From: Watersipora subatra
Taxonomy: Eukaryota > Bryozoa > Gymnolaemata > Cheilostomatida > Watersiporidae
Direction: 5' to 3'
Assembly: GCF_963576615.1 (NCBI RefSeq)
Contig: NC_088711.1
Location: forward strand, 25,142,182-25,206,181
DNA length: 64,000 nucleotides
The notes under the pieces were generated by a model, which was not told the DNA's origin, made no database searches, and worked only from the letters and a program-made list of their open reading frames with translations. This document shows, one piece after another, positions 37,350 through 50,500 of the stretch (its first letter is position 1; every line of letters begins with the position of its first letter). Position numbers and translations under genes: made by a program.

Positions 37350-38376
37350 TGGGTCGCGATCACAGAAACCTTGGTTAAGTCGGATGTGTTAGATTTAGAG
37401 TTATCTACATTAGCAGAAGGAAAAAGTTCTCACAATTATTTTGCAAAAAAATCTTGATTCTAGCTTAATTACAGCAGATTTTATGGTCAACAAACTGAAT
37501 TGCATGTTTACCATTAGTGTGAAAACATAGTTCTGAGAAAACTGGTGTCAAAGTTTGAGAAACGCAAACCAATGCACAATTTTGTTTACATTTCAAATCG
37601 TCATATCAACCAATATCAAGAAGTTGTGATATTGATCTAGATTTTTGTATTTTTATCCAAAAGATTATGCTGAATTTAAAAACCGAAACAGATTTTAGCT
37701 GATTATTATAGAAATAGCTGTATATCTACAGTATAAGAAATTTATTACTTAATTTTGCAGATATTAAAAACGGCTTGGCAGTACCGCGATATTGGGCACA
37801 GACGTAGTATCATCAACAGAATCTTTAGAAAAATAATAACAGTAACATATTGCACACCATCGGTCACTATATACTCCGATCTTGTAAATTCGAATAATTA
37901 TTCTTATAATTAAATCTTATAATAATCTTATAAAATCGAATAATTATTCCTGTAATTAAATATTGGAATAATCTTATAAGAATCATTAGGAAAATATCAT
38001 CATCGTTCCTTTTACTTTCACTGCTTTTGACATTAGTTGGAATACCAAAGTACTCATTATAAGTGTCCAAAAAGTCAGAGTTATCTTTAAAATCACCAAA
38101 AAAAACAATTACTTTTATCAGACGCCATTTTTCAGTACTTCTTGTTTAGCATAGTAACGGATTCAAGGGGACTTTTCTGAAGGTTAAAGACTTATATTGG
38201 CTAAACTGACTTCAGATTCAAAAAGATCACTCTTTGATTGGTCCAGATGCACGTGTGACACGTGTTACAAAAGTTGTTACCAATAATTATTATAAATTCA
38301 GTTAGTGCAGCGTCAAAGTTAGATAACTCAACTTCGTGATTTGCGACTTAACCATGGTTGCTGTGATCGCGACCCA
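37350..38376. mobile_element. 1.03-kb TIR DNA element private to unit A
   Basis: TIRs of about 34 bp: TGGGTCGCGATCACAGAAAC at the left and its near-exact reverse complement ending CTGTGATCGCGACCCA at the right. Unit B lacks it (compare 47520-47990). There is no clear transposase ORF. Target duplication is ambiguous (AA/AAAT), so superfamily is unassigned. Confidence 0.8.
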
Positions 38377-38903
38377 AATACTCGTTTAGTTTGGTGGTTT
38401 TATAACTAGTGTGTTGAGGATAAGAATGGTTCACACTAAATGCCATACAAACCAAGTACAAATTTCATTGTTGTCTTTGTATCAGGAAGTTGTTTCCCCT
38501 TACATGTATGTTGGGTTTTTCTGCTACTGCTTAGTTTTAGCACTCATCTAGACTCCCAAACAATCTACATCGGTCAAGGATATCCCAATGGAGTGTCTCA
38601 GAATTGAAAACATCTGCTCACAAGCAAAGCCTACTTGCATAGATGGTGGATGTGGCTATAGCGACAGAATAGGCAGCGGCTCAATCGATATCATTCAATA
38701 ACCTCCCAGGCTATGAAGGATGATGAGAAATGGTTTTTTCTGGTATATTTGTGACACGAATATTAATTTGTCAAATTCCCTGCTATAGGGATAGTACTCA
38801 GCATTTAAACCGTTTGTGTAATTTATTGAATTTTAGTAAACCATCTTCATTTAGAAATCTCAGTGGTAATCTACAGTGGTAAAGTTTTAGGAATGAATAA
38901 TCC

Positions 38904-38986
38904 ACTTCGTACTGGATTTGAACTCGGAGCCTCCAGTTCTGCAGACAGTCGAGCTAACCCACTACGCTGTCCTTGCCATAATATTA
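38904..38986 (-). mobile_element. tRNA-derived SINE head
   Basis: Minus strand A-box-like AGCGTAGTGGGTTAGCTCG and B-box GAGTTCAAATCC. Shared with 48470-48553 in unit B. Confidence 0.6.
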
Positions 38987-39206
38987 AACAATACTTATGC
39001 ACATACTTATGCAGTGCTTGCAATTACTATTGGCCAGCTTGATGTTACACGTAACGTCAAGCTGGCTTCACAGCTTTTATTATGTTAAAGATTTAGACTA
39101 GCTTAAGTTACTAGCTTAAGTTACTAGTTTACTAGGTAAGTTACTCAAACTCTTTTGATAGTTATTTTATTGCCCATACAATGCTGGGCATTCAGCTAGT
39201 CTTTAA

Positions 39207-39302
39207 TATAATAAAAGCCATATTTGACCGTCTGTCCGAAGCCCTTGCTAAAAGTGTGAAGAGAAAAGATTACCCCAGACAGGGATCAAACCCAAATATT
39301 TT
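39207..39302 (-). mobile_element. SINE fragment at the unit A/B junction
   Basis: Minus strand: B-box-like GGTTTGATCCC, a body with GGACAGACGGTC, and a TTATTATATTAAAG tail. The same SINE ends unit B (49022-49115), so both duplication units terminate in this repeat. Confidence 0.55.
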
Positions 39303-40589
39303 GTATGCTAATATTTGGCACAGCTTTCAGGCGTGAAAAATATTTTCACGAGGGGCTGGCAAATCACATCAGTATTTGGTTTATTTATTTGGATCTTTCT
39401 GCATCCTTCTTCATGTTTTACCATAAAATAACAAATGATGGCTATATAATTACATGTACTTGTCATCATCAGATTGACAAAACGCCTGCTCAGCTCTGAT
39501 AGAAGCTCATATCATGCTGTTTCTCCCTATTTCAAATCAGTTTTGAGCTCGTAACTGTTTCCTCATAACCGTTGTTATCATTTGGGAAACTCAAACCCTT
39601 TTACTAAATAGTCCGCAAGGATCTTTTTTGCAAGTGCAAGCATCACTGTAGTCCATAAGCTGCAACTACACATTCCATGAACAGCATTGCATTAACATGT
39701 ATTGGCTTTACAAACTTACAATTAAGATTTGTCCTCTCTTTTATCCTAACAAAAGCTAAGCACTCCAGTTTATCCTAGTTTCAACTTGTGTGAATGATTG
39801 TACATACCAGTACTGTAATAACTGTTTGATTTGATTATTTTGTGAAGAGGTGATGAATTTCTCTCTTTTTCGATTAAGCATGTTAAACATTCTCCTGTCT
39901 AGTCATATACACTACTAGTTACATGTAATAAATCAGTTACTAATACTTATTGACCGATGGAGAGATTGCCCATCACTTCCTCTTGTAGCTTGACCTATAT
40001 AGACCTAATGCCAAATTGTAAAATTCCACAGTCAAACAACTACTCACAGTCATATCAAAATACGAATGCTTGCGGTGTATAATGTAAAGTTTAAAGAAAG
40101 TACAAAATAGCTTTCAACATAAGACTTTACCATAACAATTCTTGTAGGATTACAGTTCCATAAGTGGATGTAAAGAGGAAGATGAAAATTAAAAGTCAAA
40201 AGTAAAAGCCTGAATAATAACAGATGTACAAGTTAAGTTAGTTTAAACTTCCCTTATTTCATGTTAAAGTAGGTTACTCTGTGTATATCTACCTTTACAT
40301 TTACCTACACATCCGTTACGTGTCTTTATAGCAGTAACAATTCATAGTATCTCCGGTGATGCCTGAGATTTCTTATATTTTTAATCAGATTGCCTAGAGG
40401 ATGTTTAGGAGGCACCCGACTAAAGGGTGTCTAGAAGACACCCAACTAGAGGATGTTTATAAGGCACTCGACTAGACAAAGCTTGAAATCAAATATTTTA
40501 CTCACCTCGCAGAGGTGGGGAACTTACTTGTGTGAAGCTTGGGTGAAATCGGGAAAAATGTGAAAAAAAAGTAAAAACGCGGAGTATTT

Positions 40590-40777
40590 ACACAGACTAG
40601 CACACAGACTAGCACACAGGCTACTAGCACACAGACTAGCACACAGACTAGCACACAGACTAGCACACAGACTAGCACACAGACTAGCACACAAACTAGC
40701 ACACAGACTAGCACACAGACTAGCACACAGACTAGCACACAGACTAGCACACAGACTAGCACACAGACTAGCACACA
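40590..40777. repeat. 12-bp tandem repeat (unit B)
   Basis: About 15 copies of ACAGACTAGCAC, one with an insertion (AGGCTACTAGCAC). The unit A counterpart has eight. Long minus ORFs here are artefacts. Confidence 0.95.
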
Positions 40778-41501
40778 TACTCACAATAACAAAAGAGGAT
40801 TTATTAATATAAATAAAAACATATTTTTACTGTTACTATGTTATTTAATTTTGTTGCGTATAACTTCTATTTTGGGTAGTTATATATAATGCCTTTGTTT
40901 TCTTGCTACATGTAATTAATTACCTGTAACATCTTTATTCTAAGGGATTATCCAAGATTTTCTGATTGTGAAATAAAGTATGCAAACTATTATGGAAATA
41001 CTTGTAAAGCAGAATTTGGAGTTTTTGTGCACATAAAGACAAATAAGATAGCGTACGCTAGGACAGATGACTTACTGTATTCTAACCCACAGATTCTCAG
41101 GAGTTCTGATAAGAAGCAAATATATCTATCCATCAAAGTTGTCTATCCTTAGAAATTACCTGCATATAGATATTACCTATACATAGTTTTTACCTACGCA
41201 TAGACACTGTGTGAAAGTGAGTAATAAACGCGTTCATGAGTCTGGAGATTCAACAAAAGATGCTATAGATAATCTGATCTGTATTTGTAATTCTGACTAA
41301 AATATCTAAACATTCTTTTAGAAAAATCATCTGTCATAAATTTAGAGAATTCTCGACCACAGCAATGTAAAAGTATATAATCGTCAATCGTTATAGAAAA
41401 AAAGGTGAGGCATGATAGTATGAGAGTAACAGTACAGTGTTCAGATCAGACACAGGGTGTAGAAATAACATGGTACAGATCTAGTAGCCTCAGAGCCTAG
41501 C

Positions 41502-44500
41502 TCAGATGATCATCGGCACATCATCCTTCTCATTGGTCAGACTATACGGAGGAGGATCTACAGAGGCTCCTGGACTGCCAACACAAGCTGCAACACAACA
41601 AATTTAACACTGCGACACTTGTCAACAGGTGTTTTAACAAATAGTAGGGCAAACAGTTTGGTGAGTCCATCCCTGTTCAATCTGGTATAACCTATTCGAG
41701 AGTAGACAGTGCTCAATTCGTACCCTAAAGGACTACACCTGACAAATGTCTAAAAAAATAAAACGATCTTCAAATGGTGTAAGAGATAAGCATTCGTTTA
41801 GTCATACATATATCCATAAACATAGAGCTATCATCTATTCTCCACAGAGGTACTCTATTAATGACTGGGTTAACTAATACAATAAAATAATTTTTAGCAT
41901 ACACCAATCGCATTTCTTATAAAGCAAGCGTTTGCTTCTCGTAGCCAAAAGGCATTAAATTTTTAAAAAAGATCTCAAGCTGCGGGTTATAGACTGTCAA
42001 CGGTCTCCACTCAATTCAACCACCATGTACTCTTGTGTGCCTCCATTCATATACAAACTACCGCAATTCTCTTAAAATCACGAGCTGTGTATGATTGGAA
42101 TTCCAACTCTTCCAGTGTACGCTATTTGGTTTCTTCCAGCAGGTAATCAAAAACAGTATTTTACTAATGATTATTGATGGCAATAAAAAGTTTTACATAC
42201 ATACCCTAATCGCTTACAGCATAATAAATAATATGCAAAAATATCTGATCATTCGCTAAATATTACAGTTTTGTGTACATATGGGCTAAGAAGAGGAAAA
42301 CATCATTTTCCCTATCCACTAGAGATAATATGAGGAGACAATTTGTTGTTTTGATAACGCTTTAGACAACAGGTGAGGGCTGAAAGACTATTTTTGCCAT
42401 AGAAACAGGAAAGTAAATGCGTTGAAAGACTTTCGTTGCCATAGAAATAGGTAGATAAAATATGTTGAAAGACTATTGTTGCCATAGAAACAGAAAAGAT
42501 ATATTTTGCTTGCTGCAGAGACGATATTAGAAAGCTTCTAGCCCGAGGTATTGAAGTGCCAATAGACTTGATTTAGGAACTGATGCTATAAAATGAAGCC
42601 ACTGCACTTCAGCCATGACGAAGTGCAGTTGTGTCAAATGTAAAATGACTAACTGTTCAGTGCACTGCCATATAATTACTGAGCTTGTTTCAACTTAAAT
42701 TAATCGAACAGAACAATGAAACGATTGCTCACAATGTCTTGTATATCATTCAGAATGCCCTAGCAATATAAATATAATATTTTATAAGTCTACAATAAAG
42801 AAAAACAACAAATATTTTACTATGAAAAGAGCGATACTACCTGTTCGTCGTGTATCTGCATTTAGGGGGGTCAAGGTTAGCATGAAAGATAACTTTCGAC
42901 AATAACCCAACTCATGACATGCAGATCGGTAGGCCGATGCTGTAACACCTGATCGCCTTCAAGTATTTACATATGAACAATTGTGCAGCTACCTTATTCT
43001 CTGTTTTGTCGACACATCTGACGATCTATCGCGTCGGACTAAAATGTCACGAGAGTTATACATTATCGACGCGTCTACTGTATATCGGACACACAACTAT
43101 ACCTGACACATGGTTACATCGGACATGTGGCTATATTAGATGTAGGGTTATATCATGCACATGGCTATATCGTACACATGGCTATATCGGACACATAGCT
43201 ATATCTGACACATGACTATATCTGACACATGGTTATATCAAATGTAAGCTATATCGCACACTTGCTATATCGCACACTTGCTGTATCAGATATGTAGCTA
43301 TATCATATCTTCATTGAAGATTGTTCCATTACAAACCCGAAGAGTCAATACTCATACAATACAATGCAGTCATATTATGAAAAGTTAGAAACAGTAAGTA
43401 AAAATAGCACAGTTGGACTAGTTGACTTACATTATTAAACTCGAGTTAAAATTAATCAGCAAATGAAATTGTAAGCTGGATCTTAGTACCTCAGGCTATG
43501 ACAGACATCTTTAGAGCAAAAGGCTAAACAGATTTGAAAATATATAAACAAAAAGGGAAATACTAACTTTTAACAGGCCCTCATGGATACAAAATTCTTT
43601 TTTATATGTTTTATAATGGACAATATGTGTAATATTGAAATTCAGTTTAAATATCAGGAGAAGACAACTGCAGTTGTCTGGATGACTGAAAAGATTTTTG
43701 TGTTAAAAGCTTTGAGGACATTTACTCAAAACATTCACACATAATGGAAGATTTTTTCAAAACAAGCTTTCCTACTTAAACCAGAAAAGCTTGCAGACAT
43801 AAATTACAGTGTACCATTTGGTGCTATGCTATAACACCTAGATAATCTGACCAGTGTTTACTTGCTCTGTGATTGAAGCAATATTTGAGGTTTCTGTTTC
43901 AGCATTGATTCCTTTATGCTTAACGGTGCATAGCATTCTCTAGCTAGGCCATAACTAACGCTTCATTGGCATACAAAGGCCGTTGCAACACCTAGATAAA
44001 TCTAAAGTTGACACATGTAGAGCCACCTCACAAAGTTTATTTCCTTATGATACGAGCTATCTAGTAACAGTTAATCGATTGCGAAAAAATATTTTAAGTT
44101 TCTATCGTTTTATTTGCATAATCATGACATTTTCTAGCTCTATGTATATAAATTAAATATCTCTTTCCCTCAACCGAATAGTAACTTCTGCTATCAGCAA
44201 AAGTAGCCTGACAGAGTAACCAAGGCCCAAAAGTAGCCTGACAGAGTAACCAAGGCCCAAAAGTAGCCTGACAGAGTAACCAAGGCCCAAAAGTAGCCTA
44301 ACAGAGTAACCAAGGCCCAAAAGTAGCCTGACAGAGTAACCAAGGCCCAAAAGTAGCCTGACAGAGTAACCAAGGCCCAAAAGTAGCCTGACAGAGTAAC
44401 CAAGGCATAAAAGTAGCCTGACAGAGTAACCAAGGCTCAAAAGTAGCCTGACAGAATAATCAAGGCCCAAAAGTAGCCTGACAGAGTAACCAAGGCCCAA

Positions 44501-47500
44501 AAATAGCCTGACAGAGTAACCAAGGCCCAAAAGTAGCCTGACAGAGTAACCAAGGCCCAAAAAATAGAAACCAACTAGTTTTAGTCAGACAAAAATTTGG
44601 TTTAACTTGGTATACCTGAAGCTCGCGTTTGATTGAACAACAAACTATTAGCGAGGGCAATATTCATTTTATATGTTCACAATAGTTTAATTAAGTGTGG
44701 TTCAGAGGGCAACGAACATAATCGCATGACAAAATGAGAGGAACCACTTGCAACATTTGTCTGAGTTTAATTTGGACTCCTGCGAATGCACTCCTTGCAT
44801 GCTTCGATTGCGATACAGTGTCAGCTCTTATTCGAAAACAGTTATATATTACTATTAATAGGTATATACTCCTACAGCTAAATATCGTATATACTCATAG
44901 AGACCTATATGTCGATCTCACGCATATCGATAGGTATTTTAGGACAAAAAATTGCATTATTATAGGTACTAGTACGCTTGGCAGCTCCATACACCGTGAG
45001 AGATCATCATGAATAATCAGTTTGTGCATAATTATCCCATGAAGAGGTAAGGTGGTTGTGTAGTGTAGTGGTTAGTGCGCCGGACTGTATAATGGAGGGT
45101 AGGAGTAAAAAAAATTTTTATGCTCTTAGCGTGGCTTCGTATGAATAACCAGATAAACACTGCTCTTATTATAGTAAAAATAATTCAGGTACAAGTCAAC
45201 CGCAAATTTTACCTCGACTTTTCTAGGTCGAATTTTACCTCGAAAAAACCTCGACTTACCGTATTTGAACGCGACCTTTATTTGAAAGCCACCCTTATTA
45301 GAAACACAACTCTATTTGACTGCCATCACAAGAGAAGGGTTGAAAAATAGAACGCTACCCTTAAATTGAACACCACCTCTATTTGACAGCCACTGTGACA
45401 TTCTTTGATCTCTACGAACTCATAATAGAAAGTGATCAGTGAAAGCATCTACAAAATAGTAGTCTGCTAGTAATGACTCGGTTACGTCAATAATAATTTT
45501 TTTTATTGATGCTGTAATGGTTGCCATGATTTTTGTGACGTTGTACATGTTGAGCTCAATCACCACAATCATCAGGACTACAATCTGATTCAAAACCACT
45601 AAAATCTAAGTTTTATCCATTGTTTGCAGATTCATCCATAATGTAGCTTACAATCCTACCTGAAAACTTTAAAACGTTTTGATGAATGATGAAAATACTT
45701 TTCAGGAAAACCATATGATGTAATAGTAGCCATTTTATGGCGTATTCAAACTTTAAAGCGTTAAAAACATCTTTTAAAACAATATGTCGGTTTTCTAACT
45801 CCAAAGCTTAACGCTTTTTTCTTTAAAACATTGAAACGATACCGTCAAAATACTTAATAACAGCACCACGCTAATATTTTATAATCAAAGTAGTCTTTTG
45901 TTTAATTCGGTCTGATATTTTGACGTATATGAAAAAAGGTTTAGCAAGAATGCTGAGGCCGACAGAATTAATGTCGATTCGCCCAAAGGAGAGTGCAAAA
46001 TATAGGCGACATTAGCATCGCTTCACCCGTAAAAGTGTTACATTTATTTTCCAAAGATTTTGATGAGCATGTTGAAAAATGCAACTCCATCCTTTATTTA
46101 AACGTCACCTTTAATTAAACGCCATTATAGGGAAAGAGTTTAAAAATAGAATGCCATGGCGTCCAAATTTCTTTGACACGGTCAAAAGTTTTCGATTTTA
46201 GTGTACTCAACCTTCAAAGTAGCTATTTTACACTCACTGTTATATATTCTATGCAAGCTCTGCTACTGCCATGCTCGTTACTATAGTACTGAAACATGAT
46301 ATTCAACTCGACAGGCTCTTAGCACCGTAGGCAAGCGTTTCCCTGAATCAGTAGTGATCAATAATTTTCATTCGCGTGACATTTACAGTACAGAGCGCCA
46401 TAAGTTACATACATGTGATTTCATATTCTCCCCTAGCAATGGGCAACAAATAATTATCACTCTGATTAGAGAGCTTCAATCCAATAAAGCGACTACATGC
46501 TGTACCGTAGTAGCCTATGTTAGAGTTGTCTTCACTGCAATTATTCATAGACTAAGTTCACCGTACACTGATGGCATCACCGAGGCAACGCAGATATGTC
46601 AGAAAATATTGCAGCTGGCAAACTTTGCCGATATTTCCTGTGTATCTGCGACGCATCATCTTCGGAGCTGGTGATTGGCCGTTGCAGATCGCTTGAGCTA
46701 TATTTCCCTTCATGACATTTACTGTAGGATTAGTATATCATCATTTCAGCGACCACTTTCTGTGATAAAAAAGCTATGCCGTGGACTATTTGCCGATGAA
46801 AACGCGGATGGGTTTGTGATAGCGTGAATTATGTTATCACAAACAATCACCAATTTAGTGTTGGGTTAACGCCGACATACCGCGATACAGTGTGTACCAG
46901 CCTTAACACTCCAGTGACACTTGTGCAACCGTGGCCTAGTGATCTAGAACACCTGACATGCAAACACAGGTTTAGGGTTCAACTCCCAATAACTCAAAGA
47001 CTGGTCATCTTTCCAGTCGTCAAAGTTCCCATGCCACTGAACTCAAAATTGTCCAGCCAAGATCATAGAACCATTGTTTGCGTTCATACAAAAAATGCGC
47101 ACAGCCTTCAGTGAGCTAAGCAGACGTGATACTTGATCTTCAAAGTATTGCTCAAACACACTTGGGTAGCATTTGCTACGACATTTAGCTATGACAACAC
47201 CAATGGCATTATCAGCATTGAGCGTGAAGCGACCCTTCAAGGGGTAAATTTTTATTTTGTGTCATTTTTCGTTAGCAATAGATGGTTGTTGGATAGAAGT
47301 CAAGGTGAGATCTCAATCTACGATGCTGTGTTCAGCAGATGTCTACTCATCTGTGGATGAGCAGATCACTGAATCTACAGATGGTTTGTCCGACACCGAA
47401 CTGCAGGCCGAATAAGGATGAGTTTACATTTGACTTTGCTTGTGGAAAACCCAAAAGATAGTATTATTTATGAGGTTGTTATCTATGCTCATCAAACTCA

Positions 47501-50500
47501 ACTAGTGAGGAAAGTGGTGCAGGCAAACTAAACACTAGTGAGGAGAGTGGTGCAGGCAAACTAAACACTAGTTTTTATCAAGATAGAATCACAGTACTGT
47601 ATTCATAGTAGTTAGTACGCTTGGCAGGCTGGTGCACCGTAAGAGATCATAATGGGTAATCATTATGAGCATTATTAATTCATGACATAATGAGGTGGTT
47701 GAGTGGTGTGGTGGTTAAAGTGCTGGTCTGTGATCTGAATACCTGAGTTCAAACCCTGTTTAAGGTAATATTTTCCTGTTCTTAGCATAACATTAGACAG
47801 ATGGACGAACCCTGCTCTTATTATAGAAAACATTTTTAAATACTAGGTGCTTACTTGTATACTTCTTTTGTTTAATGGCACCTGAGATATACAACAAAAC
47901 ATACCTACTTGATTAAACCAACTTTTTGAAAACTTTAGCAAAGTTTTATAACTAAAGTGTTATGAGTCATCTGCACTTGTACGGTATAAGAATGGTTCAC
48001 ACTAAATGACATACAAACCAAGTACAAATTTCATTGCTGTCTTTGTCATCAGGAAGTTGTTTCCCCTTACATAAATTTTGGGTTTTCTGCTATGCTCAGT
48101 TTTGGCACTTATCTCAGGATATCTCTTAGGATATCTCAAGGTCAAGGATATATCAATCAGTGGTGTCTCAGAATTGAAAACATTTGCTCTCAAGCAAAAC
48201 CTACTGTACTAGCATAGATGGTGGACAGAACAGCATACAGAACAGGCAGCAACTCAATCAATATTATTCAATAACCTTTAAGGCTATGAAGGATGATGAT
48301 AGATATGTTTTCTTTTTCAGGTATATTTGTGACATGAATATGATTTGTCAAATTCATTGCTTTAGGGATAGTACTCAGCATTTAAATTGTCTGCGTAATT
48401 CATTGAGTTTTGGTAAACCATAATCTATATATCAAAGTCCAATTAGCGAAAATGTTTTAGGAATGACAAGTCCACTTCACACAGGATTTGAACTCGGAGC
48501 CTTTAGTTCTGCAGACAGGCGAGCTAACCCACTGCACTGTCCTTGCCATAATATTAAACAATACTTATGCACATACTTATGCAGTGCTTGCAATCACTAT
48601 CCTTCGTTTTTTCGTGACGCCATTTTATCGTTGTCGGCCATCTTTATAGACAATTTTTTCATTAGAAACACGAAGCTTTTGCAATGATAATTTGAAAACG
48701 ATGTTTTTGTTTGCAATTTTTTATTATAGTATCAAAAAACACTTAAAAGTACAAATAAATCAAAGCAAAATGATCGTTTTCTACAAAAATGGCGGCTTTT
48801 TTCGTGAACGTGCACATGCGCAAACGGCTTGATGACGTAACAAAAAACGATGGATTGGCCAGATTGATGTTACACGTAACCTCAAGCTGGCTTCACAGCT
48901 TTTATTATAGTAAAGATTTAGACTAGCTTAAGTTACTAGCTTAAGTTTACCAAATAAGTTACTCACATTCTTTGGATAGTTGTTTTATTACCCATAAAAT
49001 GCTGGGCATTCAGCTAGTCTGCTATAATAAGAGGCATGTTTGTCCGTTCATCTGTCCAAAGCCTTTGCTAAGTGTTAGGAAAAAAGATTGCCCCACATGG
49101 GGATCAAACCCGAATATTCAGATTTCCAGCCACACATTTCCACATCTAAGAATAATTGTGCATATAGCTAGCATGCATGATGATCTCTCACAGAACACAG
49201 GTCTGCTAGCATTAAATTAAAACTTGAAATGCACCAAATCTTGGTAATTTTTTACAAAAAAAAGTATCAAAGCGCTTGGAATGCTTGAAAGTCAATGCCG
49301 TCAATGTTGACATTGGTCAAGTGGAAAAGAATAATTTGACGAGACCGAATATGGTGATTTGCATTTTACAGTAGGTGTATACGTGATACGCTAATATTTA
49401 CACTTAGTGCTTCAGTCAATATATATTCAGGGTGAACCAGCTTTAGTATTTTATTAAATTACAGCTTTCTCGAGATTTTTCTCAACCACGACGTTCCGCT
49501 TGCTAACAGTTTAAAGGGTGATTATAGCAAATTCTAGTAGATTTTATCAGAAAATGTAGATAATTCTATCATTTGAGATTTGGTTTGCTGGTTTAGGTGA
49601 TCTGATTGACAGAATGCTTGAAGATTAAAATTGACAAAACCTGATCGCAAGTACAAAACTAAAAAAAAGATATGCCCAGATTTCGCCCAAAATAATGTCA
49701 ATAATCATGCTTCCTGTTTCTTTGACATCGACTTTTACATTCAAGTTTGCAGTGTTACGCGTCTCTATTGACATATATTTTATTTTTATTTGTTCGTGAT
49801 TAGTGGAATAAAACTTCAAATAATTATGGCTACTGATATATCGTATCAGTGATTTCAATGATTTAAAGATAGGTTCGTTAGAATTTCTCCAATGCTTTCC
49901 TCTAAATGCTGTGAAAACAAATGAGCACCGATGCTTAGAGTATGATTGGCTAAAGAAGAGACCGTATAAACAACAAGCCCGACTACTTGACATCATTTTG
50001 TCTGGGCACATATTTTACTTTTGAGCATTTTAACTGTGATCAAGTTTTGTCAATTTTAATCTTAAAAAATACTGGCAGTCAGATCACCTAAATCGATAAA
50101 CAAAATCTCAAATGATAAAAAATATTTATACTTTCTGATAGAATCTGCTAGATTCTGATGTGATAGCATCCTTAACACCAGTTTCCCACAAGAATAAACC
50201 TCTAGTAAAGCTAAAAACGAAACGAAAAATCAGTCTCGTCTGGTTGGCCGTACCTCACCAACATTTCTCTGGCCATTTCATCATGCTCATTACTCCCGTC
50301 TAGGACAGCGCAAGCTATCATTACATGTACTTGCCCAGTAACTAGTCGCGTATATCTAACTTTGTCCAATAGGGAGTTGACAAAAGCTATAACTATTCAA
50401 CCATATCGATCCTCACTCCTATTGATTTTATGAAACCTACTGTTGCTTGATTGGCACGAAGTTTGAACAGGTGAATCATCTTGTTCTAAATAATGAAGGA

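Larger units (their letters stand above)
24618..39305. repeat. Segmental duplication unit A
   Basis: Co-linear with unit B (39340-49120) throughout: 24620 matches 39340, 25460 matches 39555, 27300 matches 41525, 30200 matches 44190, 35410 matches 45025, 36130 matches 46320 and 38930 matches 48470. Without its private insertions (LINE 0.6 kb, copia 4.4 kb, TIR element 1.0 kb) the unit is about 9 kb. The two units look over 90% identical by eye. They stand directly adjacent, head to tail. Confidence 0.93.
39340..49120. repeat. Segmental duplication unit B
   Basis: 9.8 kb, co-linear with unit A. It contains the terminal exon of gene A (41502-41587), expanded minisatellites, an extra segment of about 520 bp at 45349-45868 and a 253-bp MITE at 48601-48853. 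It lies entirely within the gene A transcription unit downstream of the tail exon. Confidence 0.93.

Noticed and set aside
40502-40784. Repeat ORFs of Cys-Ala-Ser-Leu or Val-Leu-Val-Cys type
   Set aside because: Translations of the 12-bp tandem array in two frames; no splice or start context.
44153-44560. 135-residue GYSVRLLLGL repeat ORF
   Set aside because: The 30-bp period keeps the frame open by arithmetic. The single-copy locus in unit A shows it is not a conserved gene.
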